Both the position numbers and the translations under genes were made by a program. From Candidatus Methanosuratincola sp. (GTDB lineage Archaea > Thermoproteota > Methanomethylicia > Methanomethylicales > Methanomethylicaceae), in the NCBI GenBank assembly GCA_029907755.1, contig JARYLH010000042.1:1-10870 (forward strand): DNA of 10,870 nucleotides. The letters are read 5' to 3'. Below the pieces are notes generated by a model. The model was given only the letters and a program-made list of their open reading frames with translations, was not told where the DNA came from and searched no databases. Of the stretch, positions 5,727 to 10,870 are shown piece after piece. Every line of letters begins with the position of its first letter. Position 1 is the first letter of the stretch.

Positions 5727-6091
5727 TTTCCGATCTCCCCCGTAGGCAGGACTCCGCGCTTCATCTCGACCACAGAGTTAGACGCAGGCTTGAACAGTCC
5801 GGCGATCCTGCTGAACACCTTCATCGGATCCGTATTCTTGCCGCACGTGAAGACATCCAGAGCGGCATACCCCAGCTCAGGCCAGGTATGTATAGAGATG
5901 TGGGACTCGGCAACCACGAGGACGCCCGTCACCCCTTGGGGGGAGAAATGGTGGAATACCCTCCCCAATACGGTCAGTCCGGACTCGAGGGCCCCCTTCT
6001 CCATCGCCTCCTCGATTCCTCGGATGTCGTCTAGCGCATTGGGATCGCAGCCGAATAGCTCAAAAATGAAGTGCCTGCCGAGTTCCTTCAT
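5723..6091 (-). CDS. speD: S-adenosylmethionine decarboxylase, class 1B proenzyme
   Basis: It makes decarboxylated SAM, the aminopropyl donor used by SpeE. It is a small pyruvoyl enzyme that cuts itself at the Glu-Ser bond in AESHISIHTWPE; the Ser becomes the pyruvoyl group. Starting at ATG 6091 (122 residues), the key residues fall at Ser63, His68 and Cys83 (in FTCG), the same numbers as in the Thermotoga maritima enzyme. That agreement and a GGTGA ribosome-binding site five bases ahead favour ATG 6091 over an in-frame GTG at 6100. speE follows directly through the GTGA overlap. A TATA box at 6126-6134 serves the operon. Confidence 0.95.
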   Translation of the reverse strand: MKELGRHFIFELFGCDPNALDDIRGIEEAMEKGALESGLTVLGRVFHHFSPQGVTGVLVVAESHISIHTWPELGYAALDVFTCGKNTDPMKVFSRIAGLFKPASNSVVEMKRGVLPTGEIGK

Positions 6092-6125
6092 CCCGATCAC
6101 CGGATAGAAGGATCGATTAACATCT

Positions 6126-6134
6126 CTTAAATTT
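6126..6134 (-). promoter_or_regulatory. TATA box of the speD-speE operon
   Basis: The minus strand reads AAATTTAAG. Its centre predicts transcription start near 6104, leaving a leader of about 13 bases that just holds the ribosome-binding site for ATG 6091. It lies in the 56-bp gap after the AbrB-PhoU gene. Confidence 0.6.
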
Positions 6135-6147
6135 CTTTTTCGCCCAT

Positions 6148-7125
6148 TCAGGCGGGTGCGCCGCTCACCAGCTCCGCAAGGTCAATCCCATGTGCGCCTA
6201 TCTGGTAGAAGTATATCGCTATCGAATCCAGCAGCGCGGCTATCCTGGGCTGCTTCGTCATGAGCAGCTCGTTTACTGAGAGCAGTGACTGCGATAGCGC
6301 TTTGCCCTCCTCAAGTACCGAGTCCGCAAGTGCGGCGTCTTTTTTGAAGAGGGCGCTCGCCGCCTTCTCATGTATCCTGTAAGCCTGCTTGCTGAGCGAG
6401 ACGAGCGCGTCGACCAGCTCGCTGTCTGCATCCCCGCCCAACTTTGGGACCGACGAGGCAACCGCACCTGCGTAATCCGCAATCGTCTCAACGTACTTGG
6501 CAGCCATCCTCATGTCAAGGCATTCTGCAGGCCTGATTCCGACTTTCTCAGCCACGATGGGGCTCCTTATGGCGAGCCTTAGCTGCCTCACTATCAGGAA
6601 GTAGAGCCTGTCGACCTCGTCGTCCCTCCTCACCACCGAGGACGCCAGCTCAGAGTCCTGGCTCAGAAGCGCCTCCTCGGCGTCCCTGTGCATGCTTGCC
6701 GCAAGCGAATATGCCCTCCTGATCGTACTGAGGATGGGCATTAATGTCGGCTGCAGCAGGCACTGGATCGTGACCGTGTCCCTGTCCTCCTCAACAATCT
6801 CAAGCCCGATGAGCTTCTGAATCGCTCCTTTGATCTCCTCCCTGACTGCGGGGGTGAGCCTCTTCCCCAGCTCCACCACGATGGTGTCCGCACCGAAGAG
6901 GTAGTTGGACCTGATCTGCCTCTCCAAACCCTCAACCTGCCTGATGTAAGAAATCGCCCCCTTCTCCAGTTCCCCCGTCGCATCCGAACTGATCCTCAAC
7001 TCCCCCTCCGAGACCGTGAGCTTCAGGATCGATCCGCCCTGCAGCCCGTTCGATTTGACCCAGTCTTTCGGTAGCGAGATGAGGAAGGAGCCCCCCTTGC
7101 TCATCTGCAGCTTTCTGTACTCCAC
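6148..7125 (-). CDS. phoU: AbrB-PhoU family phosphate-type regulator
   Basis: This is a cytoplasmic regulator with two parts. Residues 1-46 form an AbrB/SpoVT-like swapped-hairpin DNA-binding domain (KGGSFLISLPKDWVKSNGL, then GSILKL). From about 120 to the end are two helical PhoU repeats with acidic ERRDDEVDRLYF-type helices (here RRDDEVDRLYF, and YVETIADYAG in the first repeat). Such fusions are common in archaea and are thought to link phosphate status to transcription. No pst transporter or pho kinase gene lies in this window, so the phosphate role is by family only. Its 325 residues are normal. The start is GTG 7125 with GGGAGG three bases ahead, a rather tight spacing. The gene is divergent from DP1, with 138 bp between them. 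Confidence 0.85.
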   Translation of the reverse strand: MEYRKLQMSKGGSFLISLPKDWVKSNGLQGGSILKLTVSEGELRISSDATGELEKGAISYIRQVEGLERQIRSNYLFGADTIVVELGKRLTPAVREEIKGAIQKLIGLEIVEEDRDTVTIQCLLQPTLMPILSTIRRAYSLAASMHRDAEEALLSQDSELASSVVRRDDEVDRLYFLIVRQLRLAIRSPIVAEKVGIRPAECLDMRMAAKYVETIADYAGAVASSVPKLGGDADSELVDALVSLSKQAYRIHEKAASALFKKDAALADSVLEEGKALSQSLLSVNELLMTKQPRIAALLDSIAIYFYQIGAHGIDLAELVSGAPA

Positions 7126-7156
7126 ATGCCTCCCTCACAATCAACTCGAGCGGCAA

Positions 7157-7164
7157 TCAATAAA
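7157..7164 (-). promoter_or_regulatory. Possible TATA box of the AbrB-PhoU gene
   Basis: The minus strand holds GGTTTTATTG here, which would start transcription near 7135 with a leader of about ten bases. The match to consensus is only fair. Confidence 0.4.
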
Positions 7165-7215
7165 ACCTTTTCAAAAGCCTGTCGCAGGGCAGTCGGTTCG
7201 AACCGTTTGAACCGT

Positions 7216-7223
7216 GAATAAAC
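7216..7223 (+). promoter_or_regulatory. Possible TATA box of the DP1 gene
   Basis: The GAATAAACATTAAG segment is the A/T-rich part of this gap. It would place transcription start near 7246, before a G-run (7252-7257) that serves as the ribosome-binding site for TTG 7264. Confidence 0.4.
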
Positions 7224-7263
7224 ATTAAGAGGATGGGCGCATACATCCGAATGGGGGGTTGGT

Positions 7264-8886
7264 TTGGCTGGGAATATGAAGGCTGCTGTGGAGATGGTTC
7301 TCAATTCGGGCTTCCAGCTATCTCCAGATGCCTTCGAATACCTTGCCTCGAAACGGGATCCCGATCGCCTTGTCGAGACTGCCCTCAAATCCATCAAAGG
7401 CGCAGGATCCGCTCCGCTGGTTTTGGACCGCTCGTATTTCGAGGCAATCGAGACCGCGCCAAAAACAGGCGATACGCGGGCTTGCGGGCGCATGTCCACG
7501 CCCGAGTCCGGGCCTGATGCCGAGCCGAGGACCAGCGCTTTTGCCAGAGGTCCGATGCGGGGCGCTGCAGGCTCCCAGGCGCTAACCAATGATCTAGCCG
7601 CCCCTCGCAGCGAAAAGCGGACCGCTGTCCCCACTGGCTCAGCCCTTCTTGAGGCGGATGGAGTCAGGCTCATCTCTGGTCTGGAGCGAATAACGATAAA
7701 GGGGAAGGCGAGCGACTTCAGGGACTACTTCAGAGATCGGCTCAAGTCCCTCTCTACAATCCTGCGCTCTAGGGCGGACGTCGGCGGCGCGACGACTGCC
7801 TCGCAAGTCCCCGACGGTCTCAAGTGGCACAAGGTCAAGTTCATCGGCATGGTCAATTCGAAGAAGGAGTTCAGGGACGGCACCGTGGTAGTCGAGCTGG
7901 AGGACGAGGACGGGCTCGTGAAGGTGACCTTCAGGGGTGACGACGCGATAAAGAAGAAGGCCGCCCGGCTCCTTGTTGACGAGGTCGTGTGCGTGCTCGG
8001 CGCGACCAGGAACGGCAGTTCGGTGATAGCCGAGGACGTGATCTGGCCGGACATACCATACCGGTCGAGAACCCCCCCTGCCTCTTCGGACCACGCCTAC
8101 GCGGTCCTCACCTCTGACGTCCACATCGGCAGCAAGACATTCCTAAGGGACAACTTCGAGAGGTTCCTGGGCTGGCTTAGGGGTGAGGCGGACGAACCCC
8201 GGCTCAACGAGATCGCGAGCAGGACGAAGTACCTCGTGATTGCCGGCGACCTAGTCGACGGCGTCGGCATATACCCCAACCAGGAGGAGGAACTGGAGGT
8301 CGCAGACCTCTACGACCAGTATAAGATCGCAGCGGAGTACCTGTCCACGCTGCCTGATCGGATAAAAATAATCATAATACCTGGGAACCACGACGCCTGT
8401 CGGCCCACCCTTCCTACCCCGCCGATTTACAGCGACTATGCTGCGCCCCTCTACTCGATGAGGAATGTCCTCATGCTGGGAGACCCTTCATTCGTTAACC
8501 TCGGCGGCGCGACCTTTCTCCTGACGCACGGTAGGAGCCTCGATGATGTGATCCCATTCCTCCCCGACTGCAACTTCAGGGAGCCGCAGAGGGCGATGGT
8601 CGAGCTCCTGAAGTCAAGGCACATCGCCCCAATATACGGGGAGAAGACCCCGCTCGCGCCGGAGCCCAAGGACCGACTCGTGATTGATCCCGTCCCTGAC
8701 ATATTCCACGCTGGGCATGTCCATGTGGAGGGGATAGCTGAATACAGGGGCGTGCTGGTGGTCAACTCGGGCACCTGGCAGTCGCAGACCAAGTACCAGC
8801 TCTCGGCTGGGATAGTGCCCAAGCCCTCAATAGTTCCGGTAGTTGACCTCGTCACAATGAAGACCTACGAACTGAACTTCAGTTAG
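7264..8886 (+). CDS. polB: DNA polymerase D (polymerase II) small subunit DP1, 3'-5' exonuclease
   Basis: This is the proofreading subunit of the archaeal replicative polymerase D; it pairs with the large subunit DP2, which is not in this window. Layout: an N-terminal helical domain (about 1-65); a Pro/Ala/Gly-rich linker (about 65-135); an OB fold (about 180-265, from WHKVKFIGMV to VIWPDIP); and a calcineurin-like phosphodiesterase domain. All metal-site motifs are present: SDVHIG (Asp285, His287), AGDLVDG (Asp329), PGNHD (Asn375-Asp377), THGRS (His422) and GHVH (His485, His487). The exonuclease should therefore be active. Its 540 residues are usual for the family. Start TTG 7264 has a G-rich ribosome-binding site five to six bases ahead; ATG 7276 is the fallback. 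It converges on the cdc6-DUF99 pair with a 51-bp gap. Confidence 0.95.
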   Translation: MAGNMKAAVEMVLNSGFQLSPDAFEYLASKRDPDRLVETALKSIKGAGSAPLVLDRSYFEAIETAPKTGDTRACGRMSTPESGPDAEPRTSAFARGPMRGAAGSQALTNDLAAPRSEKRTAVPTGSALLEADGVRLISGLERITIKGKASDFRDYFRDRLKSLSTILRSRADVGGATTASQVPDGLKWHKVKFIGMVNSKKEFRDGTVVVELEDEDGLVKVTFRGDDAIKKKAARLLVDEVVCVLGATRNGSSVIAEDVIWPDIPYRSRTPPASSDHAYAVLTSDVHIGSKTFLRDNFERFLGWLRGEADEPRLNEIASRTKYLVIAGDLVDGVGIYPNQEEELEVADLYDQYKIAAEYLSTLPDRIKIIIIPGNHDACRPTLPTPPIYSDYAAPLYSMRNVLMLGDPSFVNLGGATFLLTHGRSLDDVIPFLPDCNFREPQRAMVELLKSRHIAPIYGEKTPLAPEPKDRLVIDPVPDIFHAGHVHVEGIAEYRGVLVVNSGTWQSQTKYQLSAGIVPKPSIVPVVDLVTMKTYELNFS

Positions 8887-8937
8887 CCAAGATCATCCTT
8901 CTGGTGCGCAAGCCCCACGCTCGCTTTGGCCCAGTCG

Positions 8938-9480
8938 CTAAGAAATTGCCTTTGAGAGCATGCAGCAGACCCTGAGCGGCTCTGGGATCTTCCCGAACAT
9001 CGAAAGGCGCCTAACGGCTATGAACGCCGACTCGGGTCTGATCCCGTAGCATGCCAGGAATACTTCGCCTATCCCTGGAACCTCGAACCTGTGCGGGCCA
9101 ATTGGCTTCCTAAGGACTTCGAGCCTCCTCCTCCAGTCGGGGAAGTGCCTCCTCAAAGCAAACTCAACCGCCCCGCTGTCTGGCTCCTCCCCGAGCACGA
9201 AGACTGAAGGCACTCCGGTGATCTTGAAGATCTCTTCGGGGTCTATCAGGTTGAATCCCGCGACTGGGACACTCCTCGAAAAGAGGATTTCGATCCTCCA
9301 CTCGCTGCTCAATATGGCTCCGACGATCTTTTCGGTTGCGTCCATCCCGTCGATCTCAACGTCCGATATGGTGACCTTTAGGGGCCTGATCCCTGCTGCG
9401 GCGAGGAGAACCAGAGGGGTCTTCCCCCTCTTGAAAGGGCAGACCCTCCCTCCGCATACAGAGATCGAGATGTCCCACAC
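8938..9480 (-). CDS. DUF99 family protein (endonuclease V-like fold), catalytic residues altered
   Basis: This is an archaeal DUF99/UPF0215 protein, a family related in fold to endonuclease V. The recognisable blocks are VEIDGMDATEKI (about 41-52), PVAGFNLIDPEEIF, RRHFPDWRRRLE and the closing GKIPEPLRV. Relatives, as I remember them, start with a strand GIDDG, where an Asp matches the metal-binding Asp of endonuclease V. Here that stretch reads GGRVCPF (10-16), and the later LDG reads FSR. So nuclease activity is doubtful and a binding role is possible. Start GTG 9480 has a textbook AAGGAGG seven bases ahead. The frame stays open a further 29 codons upstream, to a TGA at 9568-9570, without any ATG, GTG or TTG. 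It lies 120 bp downstream of cdc6 on the same strand with no clear promoter between them, so they may be co-transcribed. Confidence 0.8.
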   Translation of the reverse strand: MWDISISVCGGRVCPFKRGKTPLVLLAAAGIRPLKVTISDVEIDGMDATEKIVGAILSSEWRIEILFSRSVPVAGFNLIDPEEIFKITGVPSVFVLGEEPDSGAVEFALRRHFPDWRRRLEVLRKPIGPHRFEVPGIGEVFLACYGIRPESAFIAVRRLSMFGKIPEPLRVCCMLSKAIS

Positions 9481-9487
9481 CGAGAAG

Positions 9488-9494
9488 CCTCCTT
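9488..9494 (-). promoter_or_regulatory. Strong ribosome-binding site of the DUF99 gene
   Basis: AAGGAGG on the minus strand sits seven bases before GTG 9480. It is the strongest ribosome-binding site in the window and fixes that start, even though the frame is open further upstream. Confidence 0.7.
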
Positions 9495-9600
9495 CGCCTA
9501 GGCTCTGGGGTAGCCCGGCAATTATGAATTGGTCCTTTTCGATAATCAGCCTTTCGGGAGTCCGGGATCATACCGTCGACGGGCGCCCGCTGCCCCCGCT

Positions 9601-10803
9601 TCACTTCTTGACGAGCGATTCGAGCCGTGGGTCGTCCTGCAGTGATTCCTTCAGGTTCTTCGCGGATATGCTCAGGCTTACCACCTTGGTTCTGCCGTAC
9701 CTGCCCTTACTCACAACCTTCGCGTTCGCAATCCCGAGCATGTCGAGCTCGTTGATCAGGTCGCTTATCCTCCTCTGGGTGAGCGGCTCTAGTCCCATGC
9801 TCTTCGCTACTGTGCAATACAGGTCGTAGAGCTCCCCTGTCGAGCCGCCTTTTGACCCCCCTTTGCCGATCAGGTAAAGGCTCAAGATGAGTATCTTCGA
9901 GTGAAGGGGCATCGTCCTGATCACCTCAACCACCCTGTCCTTCTCAATCTCCCTTTGGGCCATCCTGACATGCTCTTCGGTCACCTTAGTGTCCCCGTTC
10001 CTCTCGGCTATTTCGCCCGAGATGCGGAGGAGATCTAGGGCCCTCCTTGCGTCACCGTGCTCCTTCGCAGCCAGCGCGGAGCAGAGCTTGATCACGCTCC
10101 CTTCTAAGGTGTTCCTGTTGAATGCGACTGCCGCCCTTCTGCTTAGGATGTCCTCGAGCTCCGAGGCGTCGTAAGGGGGGAAGACGAGCTCCTCCTCTCC
10201 CAGGCTGCTCCTCACCCTTGGGTCGAGGTACTCCATGAACTTGAGGTCATTCGTTATTCCGACTATCGAGATCCTGGTCCTGCTCAGCCTCTGGTTTATC
10301 CTCGTGAGATCGTATAGCGCTTTGTCCCCCGTCTTCTTGACAAGCGCGTCCACCTCGTCCAAGACCGCGAAGATCATCCTTTCGGATGAATCGACAAGGT
10401 TCACGAACCTTCTGAACACCTCTGAGGTCGAGAGCCCTGTGAAAGGGATCCTCTCCCCCACGGACTCGCACAGGTCGGCCAAGACCCTGTAATTCGTGTC
10501 ATCATGCTTGCAATTTATGTACGCAACCCCCAGGTTGATCCCTATCTTCCTGCCCTCGTCCTCGATCTTCTTCAGCACATACTTCGTGACCGCCGTCTTC
10601 CCAGTCCCAGGAACTCCGTAGATGAATATGTTCGAGGGCCTCGACCCCTTCAGGGAAGGAGCAAGGATCTCCGCGAGCTTGAGTATCTGATCCTCCCTGT
10701 GCGGCAAGTCGTTCGGTATGTAGTCCGGCCTCATCATCTCCCTGTTGGCAAAGATCTTTGCGCTGAGCACTCTGCTGAAAAGGCTGTCTAGCGGATCCGT
10801 CAT
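9601..10803 (-). CDS. cdc6: Orc1/Cdc6 replication initiator
   Basis: This is an AAA+ ATPase that binds origin DNA and loads the MCM helicase. Numbered from ATG 10803: Walker A GVPGTGKT (63-70), Walker B FAVLDE with VD after it (145-152), sensor 1 GITND (182-186), an arginine-finger region DPRVRSSL (194-201), sensor 2 HGDARRALDLLR (about 250-261) and a C-terminal winged helix (about 310-400, with LTQRRISDLINELDMLG). Its 400 residues match the family and all ATPase motifs are intact. The frame extends to TTG 10866, but that lies upstream of the TATA box at 10848-10856. ATG 10803 has GGAGAG six bases ahead, so it is preferred. DUF99 follows downstream and DP1 converges, forming a replication neighbourhood. 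Confidence 0.95.
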   Translation of the reverse strand: MTDPLDSLFSRVLSAKIFANREMMRPDYIPNDLPHREDQILKLAEILAPSLKGSRPSNIFIYGVPGTGKTAVTKYVLKKIEDEGRKIGINLGVAYINCKHDDTNYRVLADLCESVGERIPFTGLSTSEVFRRFVNLVDSSERMIFAVLDEVDALVKKTGDKALYDLTRINQRLSRTRISIVGITNDLKFMEYLDPRVRSSLGEEELVFPPYDASELEDILSRRAAVAFNRNTLEGSVIKLCSALAAKEHGDARRALDLLRISGEIAERNGDTKVTEEHVRMAQREIEKDRVVEVIRTMPLHSKILILSLYLIGKGGSKGGSTGELYDLYCTVAKSMGLEPLTQRRISDLINELDMLGIANAKVVSKGRYGRTKVVSLSISAKNLKESLQDDPRLESLVKK

Positions 10804-10809
10804 GGTGGT

Positions 10810-10815
10810 CTCTCC
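10810..10815 (-). promoter_or_regulatory. Ribosome-binding site that sets the cdc6 start
   Basis: GGAGAG on the minus strand lies six bases ahead of ATG 10803, within the transcript predicted from the TATA box. Confidence 0.6.
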
Positions 10816-10847
10816 AGGGGATGCATTTGAATTAGTGGATCCAGTAG

Positions 10848-10856
10848 AAATATAAG
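10848..10856 (-). promoter_or_regulatory. TATA box of cdc6
   Basis: The minus strand reads CTTATATTT, a strong archaeal TATA box. It predicts transcription start near 10825 and a leader of about 22 bases. Confidence 0.65.
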
Positions 10857-10870
10857 CTCTTTCCAAGCCC

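Noticed and set aside
5646..6107. 153-residue plus-strand open frame
   Set aside because: It is antisense to speD, whose pyruvoyl motif is unmistakable.
7101..7673. 190-residue minus-strand open frame
   Set aside because: It is antisense to the DP1 N-terminus and linker and runs through the divergent promoter region; the sense frame is a clear polymerase subunit.
9481..9567. In-frame upstream extension of the DUF99 protein
   Set aside because: It has no ATG, GTG or TTG, while a strong AAGGAGG site fixes GTG 9480.
9218..9829. 203-residue plus-strand open frame
   Set aside because: It is antisense to the 3' end of cdc6 and to DUF99, both with recognised family motifs on the other strand.
1..10870. 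CRISPR arrays, insertion sequences, phage or toxin-antitoxin systems
   Set aside because: No regularly spaced repeats, transposase, phage structural gene or recognisable toxin was seen; the only inverted repeats are short promoter-linked ones and small hairpins.

Overview
This window is archaeal chromosome. The evidence is a class I lysyl-tRNA synthetase, the small (DP1) subunit of DNA polymerase D, an Orc1/Cdc6 initiator, an AbrB-PhoU regulator, a pyruvoyl-type SpeD, two intron-containing tRNA genes with encoded CCA, and A/T-rich TATA boxes about 25-28 bp upstream of many starts. DNA polymerase D argues against the classical Crenarchaeota. A euryarchaeal or deeper TACK lineage (Bathyarchaeia, Korarchaeia or Aigarchaeota-like) fits; I cannot place it more finely from sequence alone.

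Left part (1-1426): the 3' portion of a PLP-dependent, threonine-synthase-like enzyme runs in from the left edge. About 330 bp without a gene follows, then a leftward tRNA-Leu(GAG) split by a 33-nt intron. A rightward two-gene unit starts at about 1430: a YhaM-like HD phosphohydrolase, then class I LysRS, whose ribosome-binding site overlaps the HD stop codon.

Middle (3762-4817): an A/T-rich pocket holds two small convergent winged-helix genes that overlap tail to tail by 18 bp. Each has an inverted repeat just upstream of its own TATA box. Next to them lies a leftward tRNA-Ser(CGA) with a 21-nt intron.

Right part (4818-10870): a leftward speD-speE polyamine operon joined by a GTGA overlap, a leftward AbrB-PhoU regulator, and then a replication neighbourhood. 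In this neighbourhood DP1 runs rightward and converges on a leftward pair, orc1/cdc6 followed by a DUF99 (endonuclease-V-fold) gene. The cdc6 promoter sits at the right edge, so a replication origin, if linked, would probably lie just outside the window.

Most of this is conserved housekeeping content. The parts most worth a second look are the convergent winged-helix pair with its palindromes, the DUF99 protein lacking the expected catalytic aspartates, the eroded KMSKS loop in LysRS, and the folded, geneless block at 857-1186.
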